Positions 17,999 through 26,919 are shown, counted from the stretch's first letter. The stretch is 64,000 bases of DNA from Exiguobacterium alkaliphilum 12/1 (GCF_000714435.1 NZ_JJMW01000019.1:310001-374000); one strand, 5' to 3'. Translations and numbers: made by a program. Notes: generated by a model from the sequence alone, not told the origin.

Positions 17999-18430
17999 AT
18001 GCATATAAAACTGGACTGGAAACAAGGAATGGCGTTCGAATCGATGACGCCATCGGGGCACCGGGTCACGCTTGACGCGGGGGAAGACGTCGGCGGATTG
18101 AACCTCGGTCCACGACCGACCGAGATGCTTTTACAGGCGACGGCCACATGCACCGGAATCGACATCGTCTCGATTCTTCATAAGATGCGGCTACCACTCG
18201 AGACGTTCGAGATGGAGATTGACGGCGTCCGGGCGACGGAACACCCGAAACGGTTCACGGCGATTCACCTTCTGTATGTGCTCAAAGGCGATATGCCCGA
18301 AGAACGCGTCCGCCGCGCCATCGAACTATCGGTCGACCGGTATTGCTCTGTCTCACACAGCTTGAACGCGACGTTCACGTACAGTTATCGGTTGAACGGG
18401 GGAGAGGTCGTCTTGTTCCGGGCGGATTAA
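17999..18430 (+). CDS. OsmC/Ohr-family protein
   Basis: A 143-residue cytoplasmic protein of the OsmC superfamily, whose members reduce organic or fatty-acid hydroperoxides through a cysteine pair. The first cysteine is in ATATCTGIDIVSIL (about residue 50) and the second in DRYCSVSHSL (about residue 115). The spacing matches the YhfA/OsmC-like subgroup. ATG 17999 has AGGGGGAG at 8 bases. The next gene begins 78 bases later with its own ribosome binding site. Confidence 0.88.
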   Translation: MHIKLDWKQGMAFESMTPSGHRVTLDAGEDVGGLNLGPRPTEMLLQATATCTGIDIVSILHKMRLPLETFEMEIDGVRATEHPKRFTAIHLLYVLKGDMPEERVRRAIELSVDRYCSVSHSLNATFTYSYRLNGGEVVLFRAD

Positions 18431-18508
18431 TGAAGCAAGATGGTTGAAATCGGTCAGACACGTCCGTTATATTGGTATTTCAAATACTGTATGACTAAGG
18501 AGGACGTT

Positions 18509-18997
18509 ATGATTCGACTCGCGACGAAACGCGATGCCTCAAACATCGCGAATTTAATCGAACAACGAGCCGTAGCGCTAAATGAACAAGGAAGCGACCA
18601 ATGGACGGAATATTTGGAGCAAGATTTGTTGAAACGGGTAGAGACCGACATCGCTAGCGGTGACGTTTATGTATATGAACAAGCAGATGCCATATTGGCC
18701 TCGATCGCCTTGCTTCCACCGGACGAGTGGGACCATGCCTTATGGGAAGATGGCGAGCGCGGTCAATATATTCACCGCATCGTCGTCAGCGAACAGTTGA
18801 AAGGGCAAGGGGTCGGACAACGGTTGATGCAACACGTCCTCGAAGAAGCGGACGGGGACGAGCCGATCCGTCTCGACTGTGTCGCAGACAACGCGTTTTT
18901 GAACGACTATTACCCCCGGTTCGGCTTCGTATATGTCGGCTCGAGGAATGGGTACAATACGTTTGAATACAAGCTCGAGGCGAGCGTCAGTGCATGA
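18509..18997 (+). CDS. GNAT-family N-acetyltransferase
   Basis: A 162-residue acetyltransferase of unknown acceptor. The acetyl-CoA loop is QLKGQGVGQRLMQHVLEEA (about residues 90-110), preceded by YIHRIVVS. The C-terminal strand GFVYVGSRNGYNTFEY is typical of GNAT proteins. ATG 18509 is selected because AAGGAGG lies 5 bases upstream. The terminator stem overlaps its stop codon. Confidence 0.88.
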   Translation: MIRLATKRDASNIANLIEQRAVALNEQGSDQWTEYLEQDLLKRVETDIASGDVYVYEQADAILASIALLPPDEWDHALWEDGERGQYIHRIVVSEQLKGQGVGQRLMQHVLEEADGDEPIRLDCVADNAFLNDYYPRFGFVYVGSRNGYNTFEYKLEASVSA

Positions 18998-19022
18998 GAG
19001 GTCAAACGACCTCTCTTTTTGC
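18996..19022 (+). terminator. terminator overlapping the GNAT stop codon
   Basis: GAGAGGTC/GACCTCTC with an AAAC loop and a T tract. Confidence 0.9.
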
Positions 19023-19055
19023 TATACTAAAGGATGACCGATAGGAGGAGAGTAC

Positions 19056-20048
19056 ATGATCAACACGATTTTAGTCGGATTCGGATTCTCGGCGACGACG
19101 TTTCATTTACCTTTTTTAAAGGCGTTAGACGAATATAACGTGACGGGTGTCGTCTCATCACGGCCGGACGACGTGAAGCGCGAGTTACCAGATGTGACCG
19201 TGTACGAGTCACTCGAGGCGGCACTCGAGAGTGAGGCGACACTGTTCGTCATCACGACGCCGTCGCATCTACATAACGACATGGTCGAGGCGTGTTTAAA
19301 GGCCGGGAAAGACGTCCTCGTCGAAAAACCTGCGTTCTTGAGCGTCAAGGAAGGCGAGAAGCTCCGCGACCTTGAGGCGAACAGTCGAGGCATCGTCAAC
19401 GTGTTCCATAATCGCCGGACGGACGGGGACTTCTTGACAGTCAAGGCGCTACTTGAAAAGGGGGAACTCGGGGACTGGAAAGTATTCGAGTCCCGATTTG
19501 ACCGTTTCCGGCCCGCCGTCCGTGACCGGTGGCGGGAGAACGCAGGGCCTGGGTCGGGTATCTTGTTCGACCTCGGCAGTCATTTGATTGACCAAGCGCT
19601 CGTCTTGTTCGGTGTTCCAGACCGGGTGCAAGCGGACGTGATGATTCAACGCGACGGAGGGCAATCGGACGACGGCTTCTTCATCACGCTCCATCATGGA
19701 GAGAAGCGGGTGTATCTGCGCTCGAATCCGTTCATCGCCGGCGAGGCACCTCGTTTCGAGTTGCACGGGACAAAAGGAAGTTTCATCAAACATGGGCTCG
19801 ACCCGCAAGAAGCGGCACTGCGGAATGGGAATCTGTCGCCGGACGTCCTCGAGACGGGAACGCTCAGCCAAGGCGAGACGAGTGCGGTCGCGATCGAGTC
19901 TGGTCGCTACACCGACTTTTACCGGGAACTCGCAGCTAGTTTTATCGCCCGCCGTCCGCTCGTCCCGCTAAGTGACGCGCTCTTGACGACACGAGTCATC
20001 GAGCTGGCCCGTTTGTCTTCAGACGAACAACGTACAATCGATTTCTAA
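19056..20048 (+). CDS. Gfo/Idh/MocA-family NAD(P)-dependent oxidoreductase
   Basis: A 330-residue oxidoreductase. The N-terminal Rossmann domain starts ILVGFGFSATTFHLPFL and contains the family lysine motif LVEKPAF (about residue 92). The C-terminal dimerisation domain has DLGSHLIDQALVLFG. It resembles the scyllo-inositol dehydrogenase/YdgJ-like branch, but the substrate cannot be read from the sequence. GGAGGAG precedes ATG 19056. Monocistronic. Confidence 0.9.
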   Translation: MINTILVGFGFSATTFHLPFLKALDEYNVTGVVSSRPDDVKRELPDVTVYESLEAALESEATLFVITTPSHLHNDMVEACLKAGKDVLVEKPAFLSVKEGEKLRDLEANSRGIVNVFHNRRTDGDFLTVKALLEKGELGDWKVFESRFDRFRPAVRDRWRENAGPGSGILFDLGSHLIDQALVLFGVPDRVQADVMIQRDGGQSDDGFFITLHHGEKRVYLRSNPFIAGEAPRFELHGTKGSFIKHGLDPQEAALRNGNLSPDVLETGTLSQGETSAVAIESGRYTDFYRELAASFIARRPLVPLSDALLTTRVIELARLSSDEQRTIDF

Positions 20049-20050
20049 CC

Positions 20051-20087
20051 AAAAAATTCGACGTCCCGAGGGACGTCCGAATTTTTT
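20051..20087. terminator. bidirectional terminator
   Basis: AAAAAATTCGACGTCC pairs with GGACGTCCGAATTTTTT around CGAG, giving A and T tracts on both sides. It serves the two convergent genes. Confidence 0.93.
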
Positions 20088-21117
20088 ATGCTGCTTCTTC
20101 TGCTTCAATCGTCTTCTCGCTTTGCGAGACGATCGGGAAGTTTTTAAAGAGCTTGCTACCGACGAGACCAGCGACAATCCCGATTCCGAACACGATGACG
20201 GCCGTTACCGTAACGGTTTGCCAATCGTTGAACCCGTACATGACGAGGAGTCCTGGAACACCTGCAGCCGAACCTGGTGCGTTGTTGACCATCCCGGTCA
20301 TCGCGACGACGAGACCGGCCAAAGCGCCGCCGACAAAGTTGACGCTATAGATGGGAATCGGGTTGGCCGAGATGAGGTCGGCTTGCGTGAGCGGTTCGAT
20401 AGCGACCGACAACTGATCTTTCTTCGTCCCGATGTTCAAACGTTTGAACAACAAGAAGTTCATTGAAATCGAGGCCGTTAAGGCGAGCGCGGCAATGGCC
20501 ATCGGTACGCCTGTAAGGCCGAGCATAGCCGTCAAGGCCATCGAGCTGAGCGGTGACGTCGAGACGACCGTCACAATGCCGCCCAAGACGAGTCCCATAA
20601 CAATCGGATTCTGTGTCGCCGCAAGTTCGATGACCGCCCCAATTTGGGCAAGCGTATTGGAGACGATCGGATCAATCCCAATGGCGACGAGTCGGGCGAG
20701 CGGCGCCATGATGATGACGTAGAAAATCATATCGACCCCGGCAGGCAAGTGTTTGTCGAGGCGACGCCCGAGCAGCCCGAGGATGTATCCGGCGAAGAAT
20801 CCTGGCAAGATGCCGAATCCAGAGACGGAAAGTCCAAGCATGAGTGCATAGACCGGATTGATCCCGAGCGCGATGGCGACGAGCGCCGCTGCTGCCGGTC
20901 CGGAGAGCGAGCCGGCGGCTTGCCCGACTTCCTCATAGAGTGGAAGCGGTAAGAGTCCGCCGATGGCGTAGGCGTTGAACGCCTCGACTAAGAATGTGGC
21001 GATGGCCGCCCCGGCAAGCGCCCCCATCGCTTTCATGCCGAACGGAGCTTTGTAACTGAATAATGTAAAAAGTGCGAGAATCAATAGCAACAATGCTATC
21101 CCTTGAATGATCACCAT
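20086..21117 (-). CDS. PfoR-like PTS EIIC membrane protein
   Basis: A 343-residue polytopic membrane protein with about nine hydrophobic segments. The GGLLPLPLYEEVGQAAGSLSG stretch and the glycine/alanine-rich loops fit the PTS_IIC_2/PfoR family: EIIC-like transporters without EIIA or EIIB domains, whose substrate is unknown. ATG 21117 is preferred over the frame start at 21171; AGAGG lies upstream and the protein then begins with its first membrane helix. A perfect cre site lies 100-115 bases upstream. No PTS partner genes adjoin it. Confidence 0.82.
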   Translation of the reverse strand: MVIIQGIALLLLILALFTLFSYKAPFGMKAMGALAGAAIATFLVEAFNAYAIGGLLPLPLYEEVGQAAGSLSGPAAAALVAIALGINPVYALMLGLSVSGFGILPGFFAGYILGLLGRRLDKHLPAGVDMIFYVIIMAPLARLVAIGIDPIVSNTLAQIGAVIELAATQNPIVMGLVLGGIVTVVSTSPLSSMALTAMLGLTGVPMAIAALALTASISMNFLLFKRLNIGTKKDQLSVAIEPLTQADLISANPIPIYSVNFVGGALAGLVVAMTGMVNNAPGSAAGVPGLLVMYGFNDWQTVTVTAVIVFGIGIVAGLVGSKLFKNFPIVSQSEKTIEAEEAA

Positions 21118-21216
21118 GATGTTGTACCTCTTTCTCTCTGTTTGTATTTCTTCTATATTTAAACATCCCATCGCTCCTGTAAAGCCATTTCAACGAACTG
21201 ACATAAGAAAGTTCGA

Positions 21217-21231
21217 TGATAACGTTTCCAA
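21217..21231 (-). promoter_or_regulatory. perfect cre (CcpA) site
   Basis: The minus strand reads TTGGAAACGTTATCA, an exact match to WTGNAANCGNWNNCW. It is upstream of the PfoR-like gene. Whether it represses or activates depends on the promoter, which is not clear. Confidence 0.7.
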
Positions 21232-21371
21232 TGTGTCTTTTGGAAAATTATAGTCGGTCAGTAATGAAAATGTGCTGAAAAAAGTTGTGAAAATGTGTCA
21301 GGATGCGTTGGAGTGGGAAACAGGAAGTAGAAGTAGATTTAGATAGATGGAATTGAGGAGGAGAAGCAGAG

Positions 21372-24035
21372 ATGGAGATCGAGAATCAGAAGTGGCACGC
21401 CCTCGAACCGGACCAGGTGAGGGAGCATCTCGAGACAGACGTCGACCACGGTCTCACGAATGAGGAAGTATCGAGTCGACAAGAAAAATACGGGAAGAAC
21501 GTATTGCCCGAGAAGGAGAAGACGCCAGAAATCATCAAGTTTTTACGACAGTTCAATGACGTTCTCGTCTACGTCCTTCTCGGTGCAGCCGTCGTGACCG
21601 GATTTCTCGGTGAGTATATCGATACAATCGTCATCTTACTCGTCGTGACGATCATCGCGGTCGTCGGATATCTTCAGGAAAACAAAGCCGAACAGGCGCT
21701 TGAAGGAATAAAGAAACTACTGGAGACGAAAGCGAGCGTCATCCGTGACGGAAAACAAATTCAAGTCGACTCGAGCGACCTCGTCGTCGGCGACGTCATG
21801 GTGCTCGCTGCCGGAGATAAAGTTCCGGCCGACGCCCGCGTCGTCCAAGCCGAGAAATTTAAAGTGGAAGAATCCGCCTTGACCGGGGAAGCGACAACGG
21901 TCGAGAAAAAAATTAAAGTCGTACCGGAAGACGCGGTACTCGGTGACCGGAAAAACATGATTTACTCCGGAACGAGTGTCGCGACGGGCAGTGCGAAAGC
22001 ACTCGTCACGTCCATCGGGGAAGGGACGGAACTCGGTCAAATCAACGCTTCGATCGCTGAAGTCGAGACCGTAAAAACGCCGCTTATCCGTCAGACGACG
22101 AAGTTCGGTCAAACGGTGTCAATCGCCATTCTCGTCATTTCAATCGCCATTTATGCATTCGGCTATTTCTTCCGCGATTATGACCCGATTGAACTGATGC
22201 TGACGACGATTGGTCTTGCCGTTGCCGCGATTCCAGAAGGATTACCGGCTGTCATCTCGATTATTCTCGCGCTCGGTGTCCGAAACATGGCCGAGAAGAA
22301 AGCAATCGTTCGAAGTCTACCATCGGTCGAGACGCTCGGTGCTGTCTCGGTCATTTGTACAGATAAGACGGGTACGTTGACGAAAAATGAGATGACCGTC
22401 AAACAAGTCGTGACGGCGAAACACGATATCGAAGTATCGGGAAGCGGATATGCACCAGACGGAGACCTTGAAATCAACGGTCAACCGTTCGATCTCGACG
22501 ATGATGCTTCGATGGTTGATTTACTCACGGTCGGGAAGACGTGTAACGATGCTCAACTGTATCAAGAAGAAGGAAAATGGGTTGTCAACGGGGACCCGAC
22601 CGAGGCGTGTCTGTTGACGCTCGCCGAGAAGGCCGAACAGCCGATTGAGCGGTTAAAAGTCATCTCGAAGATTCCGTTTGATTCAGAATATAAATATATG
22701 GCTACGCTCGTCGACTATAAAGAGGAGCGCATGATCTTTATCAAAGGCGCGCCGGATCGTCTGTTCGATATGGCCGAAGGGAACGATTTCGACCGGGCAT
22801 ATTGGGACGAAAAACGAAAAGAGATTGCCGACCGCGGTCAACGTGTTCTCGGGGGCGGGTTTAAACGTGTCGATGCTTCGAAAGACACGGTCGACCATGA
22901 AGATGTCGAAGATGGGGTGACCTTCCTCGGACTTTACGGCATCGTCGACCCGCCTCGTCCAGAAGCAATCGAAGCGGTCGCTGCTTGTCGGGATGCCGGC
23001 ATCCGCATCAAGATGATCACCGGTGACCATAAAGATACGGCCGTCGCCATCGCCCGTGAACTTGGGATGGAAGTCGAAGGTGCGCTTGAAGGAAAAGAAT
23101 TGACGAACATGTCTGACGAAGAGATTAAAGAAGCGTCGGTTCATAACGATGTCTTCGCACGGACGAGTCCGAACGATAAACTACGCCTCGTCAAAGGCCT
23201 CCAACAGAACGGGCTCATCACGTCGATGACGGGAGATGGGGTCAACGACGCGCCGGCCTTGAAGCGGGCCGATATCGGGGTCGCAATGGGGATTAAAGGG
23301 ACAGAGGTCGCAAAAGAAGCCTCTCAGATGGTCCTTGTCGATGATAACTTTAAAACGATTTATAATGCCGTCCGTGAAGGACGCCGCGTCTATGACAACT
23401 TGAAGAAGACGATTTTGTTCCTATTGCCGACGAACGGTGGACAGGCGCTCCTCGTCGCGATGAGTATTTTGCTGGGAGCTTCCGCGCCGCTTAGTCCGGT
23501 CCAGATTTTATGGGTCAACATGGTCGTCGCCATCACGCTCTCGCTCGCGATCGCTTTCGAGCCGCTCGAGGAAAGCACGATGAAACGGCCACCGCGTCCG
23601 GCGAACGTGCCGCTCTTGAGTAAATATTATGTCTTCCGAATTATCTTCGTCTCGATCTTGATTGGGGGAGGTAGTCTCGCCATCAACTATCTGCTCGCCG
23701 ATTACGATTTCTCGACGGCGAAGTTGCAGACGATTACGCTCAACACGATTGTCATGGCCCAGTTGTTCCACTTGTACAACTGTCGGACCGAGCTCGCGCC
23801 AGCGTTTAACCGTCACTTCTTTGACAACAAGATCGCATTCATTGTCTCCGGACTCTTGATTGCGCTCCAGTTGTTCATCACGTACGTGCCGTTCATGCAT
23901 ACGCTGTTCGGCACAGCCGCACTCGAGTTAAGTGACTGGCTCTTCCCGGTCGTGTTCGGTTTCATTGTCTTCGTGATTGTTGAAATTGAGAAAGCTATCT
24001 CGCGTCGCGTCATCGGAGATAAAAACATTCACTGA
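21372..24035 (+). CDS. P-type calcium-transporting ATPase (SERCA-like)
   Basis: An 887-residue P2A-type ion pump for export of calcium, possibly also manganese. It shows the cation-ATPase N-domain, the actuator loop ALTGEAT, the transmembrane-4 ion motif AAIPEGLPAVISI, the phosphorylation site CTDKTGTLTKNEMTV (about residue 331), the nucleotide site KGAPDRLF and the hinge MTGDGVNDAPALKRADIG (about residue 622), followed by six C-terminal membrane helices. It resembles B. subtilis YloB. GAGGAGGAG lies about 10 bases before the ATG. The small acidic peptide gene downstream may be co-transcribed. Confidence 0.93.
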   Translation: MEIENQKWHALEPDQVREHLETDVDHGLTNEEVSSRQEKYGKNVLPEKEKTPEIIKFLRQFNDVLVYVLLGAAVVTGFLGEYIDTIVILLVVTIIAVVGYLQENKAEQALEGIKKLLETKASVIRDGKQIQVDSSDLVVGDVMVLAAGDKVPADARVVQAEKFKVEESALTGEATTVEKKIKVVPEDAVLGDRKNMIYSGTSVATGSAKALVTSIGEGTELGQINASIAEVETVKTPLIRQTTKFGQTVSIAILVISIAIYAFGYFFRDYDPIELMLTTIGLAVAAIPEGLPAVISIILALGVRNMAEKKAIVRSLPSVETLGAVSVICTDKTGTLTKNEMTVKQVVTAKHDIEVSGSGYAPDGDLEINGQPFDLDDDASMVDLLTVGKTCNDAQLYQEEGKWVVNGDPTEACLLTLAEKAEQPIERLKVISKIPFDSEYKYMATLVDYKEERMIFIKGAPDRLFDMAEGNDFDRAYWDEKRKEIADRGQRVLGGGFKRVDASKDTVDHEDVEDGVTFLGLYGIVDPPRPEAIEAVAACRDAGIRIKMITGDHKDTAVAIARELGMEVEGALEGKELTNMSDEEIKEASVHNDVFARTSPNDKLRLVKGLQQNGLITSMTGDGVNDAPALKRADIGVAMGIKGTEVAKEASQMVLVDDNFKTIYNAVREGRRVYDNLKKTILFLLPTNGGQALLVAMSILLGASAPLSPVQILWVNMVVAITLSLAIAFEPLEESTMKRPPRPANVPLLSKYYVFRIIFVSILIGGGSLAINYLLADYDFSTAKLQTITLNTIVMAQLFHLYNCRTELAPAFNRHFFDNKIAFIVSGLLIALQLFITYVPFMHTLFGTAALELSDWLFPVVFGFIVFVIVEIEKAISRRVIGDKNIH

Positions 24036-24092
24036 CGTTTCAGAAGTGTAACGCGGTGGAAAGAATGAATTATCGAAAAGGAGGGTTGCTTT

Positions 24093-24218
24093 ATGAAACG
24101 TGACGAATCACAGCCAGGGGTCCATCCAGACCCAGAGCCAGACGAACAATCCGATCCCGCTAAAAAACCGGCGCCGACACAACATCCTGACCCGGACCCG
24201 GAAGAAGATAACGAATAA
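24093..24218 (+). CDS. 41-residue acidic proline/aspartate-rich peptide
   Basis: A short gene with a very good ribosome binding site (AAAGGAGGG, 7 bases from ATG). The product has an N-terminal basic pair and repeated PDPEPDE, PDPDPEE units, with no hydrophobic segment, so it should be soluble and disordered. It sits 57 bases after the calcium ATPase and directly before a strong terminator. The acidic repeats might bind cations, which would fit the neighbour, but this is speculation. Confidence 0.65.
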   Translation: MKRDESQPGVHPDPEPDEQSDPAKKPAPTQHPDPDPEEDNE

Positions 24219-24220
24219 TT

Positions 24221-24258
24221 AAAAAGGAGAGGGCCTTCAATGAGGTCCTCTCCTTTTT
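24221..24258. terminator. bidirectional terminator
   Basis: AAAAAGGAGAGG pairs with CCTCTCCTTTTT around a loop. It is followed 4 bases later by the end of the minus-strand gene. Confidence 0.92.
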
Positions 24259-24262
24259 GCGT

Positions 24263-24532
24263 TCATTTTTTCTTGACGGCTTTAAATTCATTCATGCGGT
24301 CAAACTCTTTTTCATTAAAGTATTCGACGATGACGAAGTCACCGACCGGACATTCCCAACGGTCTTTGGCGACTTGACACTCTTTTAAGCTGACGTTCTC
24401 TTCATACATATCGAGTTCGAGCATGTCTTTTAAGAATTGATCGACTTTCTTCTCCGGTACTTTGTGATACTCGCTGAGGATGACTTCCTCTTGTTTGTCG
24501 TTCGTATGAGTCATGACTTTAAAATAACGCAT
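24263..24532 (-). CDS. hypothetical small soluble protein
   Basis: An 89-residue charged protein without signal or membrane segment; family not recognised. It begins MRYFKVMTHTND and ends in a lysine-rich tail, with two cysteines in the middle (ECQ and ECPVGD). ATG 24532 is preferred over the frame start at 24592 because a GTAGGA ribosome binding site lies 9 bases upstream and the extension is low quality. Monocistronic. Confidence 0.6.
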   Translation of the reverse strand: MRYFKVMTHTNDKQEEVILSEYHKVPEKKVDQFLKDMLELDMYEENVSLKECQVAKDRWECPVGDFVIVEYFNEKEFDRMNEFKAVKKK

Positions 24533-24613
24533 CGTTTCATTCCTACTTTCTCTTCCGTTCGATTCAAATGATTTCGTTTCAACGTCCATCATACCTTATT
24601 CGAACACATGAAG

Positions 24614-24653
24614 AAACACGAACACCCGGAACTGTTCCAGGAGTTCGTGTTTT
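24614..24653 (-). terminator. probable terminator of the 24.65-25.28 kb gene
   Basis: AAACACGAAC and GTTCGTGTTT form a 10-base perfect inverted repeat with an imperfect inner stem, immediately after the minus-strand stop. The T tract is modest. Confidence 0.6.
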
Positions 24654-25284
24654 ACGAGTGTCGAGGGCGCTTTGTCGGCGCTTCGTTGAACGGCTGTTTG
24701 TGTCGGATAATGAGCCAGAACAACAATCCGAACAACGGGATGTACGGTAGCGGCCAAAGGCTCATCTTGTATCGTTTCGCATCGCGGTTCATGAGCGTGA
24801 TTTGAATGCAGGCAAGTAAGAAGAAATCGACCGTCATGGTCCGGACGAACTGATTCTGTTCCACGTACGACCAATACGTCCCGACGTCACCCGTCGTCGC
24901 GGCTGCGATGAATAAGCCGATCGTCACGGCGAGCAACACGACCCCGAGTAATCGTGTCGGGAGCGGCTTGATCGGTGTCGGGTAGGGCGACTGCCGAGCA
25001 AAGGCTAAGTACGGGGCGATGAGAAAACCGCCGACGACGAAACCGGTCGCTGCAGGCAAGAGCGGATTCGGTCGTAATTGATTGACCTCCGACCAGAGGA
25101 GTGGGAACAAAGCGAGCGGATACACGCCTAGGATGCTGAATAAGGACAAAGAATAGCCCTCATATACATCTGTGTTATACGTTACAAAGTCGAGCAAAAA
25201 CCGGCTCGAGAACGGCTCGTTTGGGCCGAGGACGGCGATGGCGATCGCGATGCCCCAAGGAATCAATAAAAACTTTCTCGTCAT
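24652..25284 (-). CDS. polytopic membrane protein of unknown function
   Basis: A 210-residue protein with about six hydrophobic segments, near residues 4-20, 45-65, 77-95, 110-130, 150-165 and 175-193. Loops carry short basic patches. No family motif is recognised. GAGGT lies 6 bases before ATG 25284. It is a single-gene unit on the minus strand. Confidence 0.62.
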   Translation of the reverse strand: MTRKFLLIPWGIAIAIAVLGPNEPFSSRFLLDFVTYNTDVYEGYSLSLFSILGVYPLALFPLLWSEVNQLRPNPLLPAATGFVVGGFLIAPYLAFARQSPYPTPIKPLPTRLLGVVLLAVTIGLFIAAATTGDVGTYWSYVEQNQFVRTMTVDFFLLACIQITLMNRDAKRYKMSLWPLPYIPLFGLLFWLIIRHKQPFNEAPTKRPRHS

Positions 25285-25340
25285 GCCAACACCTCACGTC
25301 TAGTACTGTTTCCCATAGTATACCCTGATTTTTAAGAACG

Positions 25341-25373
25341 AAAAATGAGAAAGTGTCATTAGACACTCTCTCA
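25341..25373 (-). terminator. terminator of the PilZ gene
   Basis: On the minus strand, GAGAGAGTGTC pairs with GACACTTTCTC around TAAT and is followed by ATTTTTC. The stem overlaps the stop codon. Confidence 0.82.
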
Positions 25374-25727
25374 CTGGTTCTCGCGTGCATAAGATTTAAT
25401 CATCGTCACGAGCTGTTGCGTCTCTTCCGCGTTCGTATCAAGCATGATTCCGTAGTCATACAGGCTCCCCATCTGACTGCGGTGCCGTACATGGCCCGTC
25501 ACTTCGATTGCTTGTAGCATCGGGACGAGGTCGAGGGTGACGGTCACCTTCAACCCTTCAGACAAAGGGAAGAGGTAGTCACAACGCAATTTCATACCGT
25601 GGGAGCTGATGTTCAACAACATCGCTTCGCCGTCATGCAATTCTTTGTCTTCCCATACGAGGCGGTACGGGATAAAACGAGGATTTGGTAGGATGTAGCG
25701 AAAAGTCTCTTGGCGTCGATAACGCAT
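25371..25727 (-). CDS. PilZ-domain protein, probable c-di-GMP receptor
   Basis: A 118-residue single-domain protein. Arginines near the start (MRYRRQETFR) and the motif NISSHGMKL (about residue 41) fit the PilZ RxxxR and (D/N)xSxxG signature that binds cyclic di-GMP. The rest is beta-rich and ends YDYGIMLD. ATG 25727 has GAGGTG at a good distance; the preceding TTG is not needed. Possible signalling partner of the diguanylate cyclase at 14.3 kb, inferred only from co-occurrence. Confidence 0.8.
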   Translation of the reverse strand: MRYRRQETFRYILPNPRFIPYRLVWEDKELHDGEAMLLNISSHGMKLRCDYLFPLSEGLKVTVTLDLVPMLQAIEVTGHVRHRSQMGSLYDYGIMLDTNAEETQQLVTMIKSYARENQ

Positions 25728-25812
25728 CAATTCACCTCATTTCTCTACTCCATGTATCGGCTGAACCAACCAAAAGTTGAAGGGTAGGGGCGACAATTTC
25801 CGGGAGGCACGG

Positions 25813-25841
25813 TTTACAGAAACGCAACGAGTTCCTATAAT
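25813..25841 (+). promoter_or_regulatory. sigma-A type promoter
   Basis: TTTACA and TATAAT separated by exactly 17 bases, 33 bases before the GTG start of the next gene. Confidence 0.75.
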
Positions 25842-25874
25842 TGAGGCAAGGATTGGGTCGAAGGAGGGGATCGT

Positions 25875-26120
25875 GTGAACGTCAAGGAGTTACTGACACG
25901 TTACTCGATCGACGAACCCGTCGTTTATGTAAAGATGCACGGGGAGTGGGTCAGGATGGAACGCTTGCCACCTTACACCATACTCGAAGTCAGCACGACC
26001 GAAGACACCATTGAAGCACTCGCCATCGACGCCTACGTTGCGCTCGCCGTCTGTCGAGAGACGTCTACCGTCGAAGACGCAAGACCATATGCCGTCCGAC
26101 TCAAGATTCGGACAAAGTAA
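25875..26120 (+). CDS. hypothetical small protein, GTG start
   Basis: An 81-residue soluble protein of unknown family, with a first half of mixed strands and helices and a basic C-terminus (VRLKIRTK). The GTG at 25875 is chosen because GGAGGGG lies 5 bases upstream and no ATG fits. It has its own strong promoter and terminator, which supports it as a real gene. Confidence 0.65.
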   Translation: MNVKELLTRYSIDEPVVYVKMHGEWVRMERLPPYTILEVSTTEDTIEALAIDAYVALAVCRETSTVEDARPYAVRLKIRTK

Positions 26121-26146
26121 AACGCCACGACTGCTCGTGGCGTTTT
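26119..26146. terminator. bidirectional terminator
   Basis: AAAACGCCACGA/TCGTGGCGTTTT stem with a CTGC loop between convergent genes. It overlaps the stop codon of the plus-strand gene. Confidence 0.92.
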
Positions 26147-26149
26147 CTA

Positions 26150-26845
26150 TTATGCGGCCTTCTCGGCCTCGTCTTCTTGTGGCTTCGTCCGTTTCGCGTA
26201 ATACATGAACGGTGTGGCCATCCAGGCGATCACGAACTTCGCGACGTATGTCGTGACGAAGATGTTCCACCAGATGTCCCATTCCATACCCCAAAAGGCA
26301 ATCGTACAGAACGTGAGCGTATCGATGAACTGGGAGACGACGGTCGAACCGGTCGTCCGGAGCCATAGTTTCTTCTCACCGGTCTTCGCCCGAATCTTCG
26401 AGTAGATGAAGACGTCGAACAGCTGCGAGACGAGGTACGCGGCGAGGCTACCGAGCGTGATGAGCGGGAGCATCGAGAACAACGCCTCGAAACTCTCATG
26501 CATGAAGAGCGCTTCTTCGAACGGCTCGTATAGCAAGGCGAACTGCATGAGCACCGTCGAGACGATCAAGATGAAGAAACCGAGCCAGACGCCTTTACGC
26601 GCCGTATGACGACCGTATTTCTCGTTCAAGATATCTGTCGCTAAATAAAGGGAACCGTAGACGATATTCCCGAGTGTGAAGATGAAACCGCCGATTACAA
26701 TCTGCTGCGTCACTTGGATGTTGGCGACGACCGAGGCCATCGCGATCCAGGCGAACAGCCCGACACGTCCGAACAGCTTATAGCTGAGGACGAGCAGGCC
26801 GAGCGTGAGCAAGGCAGAAGGAATCCATAACCATTCATTAAGCAT
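26150..26845 (-). CDS. queuosine-precursor transporter (YhhQ/DUF165 family)
   Basis: A 231-residue membrane protein with about six helices. The motifs ATDILNEKYGR (about residue 68) and STVVSQFIDTLTF (about residue 167) are hallmarks of the YhhQ/QueT-like vitamin-type transporters that import 7-cyano- or 7-aminomethyl-7-deazaguanine for tRNA queuosine. The C-terminal tail is acidic. A ribosome binding site AAGGAGC precedes ATG 26845. I looked for a PreQ1 riboswitch in the short leader and did not see a convincing one. Confidence 0.88.
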   Translation of the reverse strand: MLNEWLWIPSALLTLGLLVLSYKLFGRVGLFAWIAMASVVANIQVTQQIVIGGFIFTLGNIVYGSLYLATDILNEKYGRHTARKGVWLGFFILIVSTVLMQFALLYEPFEEALFMHESFEALFSMLPLITLGSLAAYLVSQLFDVFIYSKIRAKTGEKKLWLRTTGSTVVSQFIDTLTFCTIAFWGMEWDIWWNIFVTTYVAKFVIAWMATPFMYYAKRTKPQEDEAEKAA

Positions 26846-26892
26846 TGGGATGTTGCTCCTTCCGAATCAATAGGTACTTTCAACTTTTCAAG

Positions 26893-26919
26893 TTTATAGA
26901 GGAACGGAAACCGTGTCAA
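26893..26919 (-). promoter_or_regulatory. promoter of the queuosine-precursor transporter
   Basis: On the minus strand a perfect TTGACA (26914-26919) and TATAAA (26893-26898) are separated by 15 bases, somewhat short. It lies 48 bases upstream of the start codon. Confidence 0.55.

Noticed and set aside
26846-26892. PreQ1 riboswitch before the queuosine-precursor transporter
   Set aside because: The leader is short and lacks the PreQ1-I stem and the A-rich CUAAAAAACUAA-like tail.
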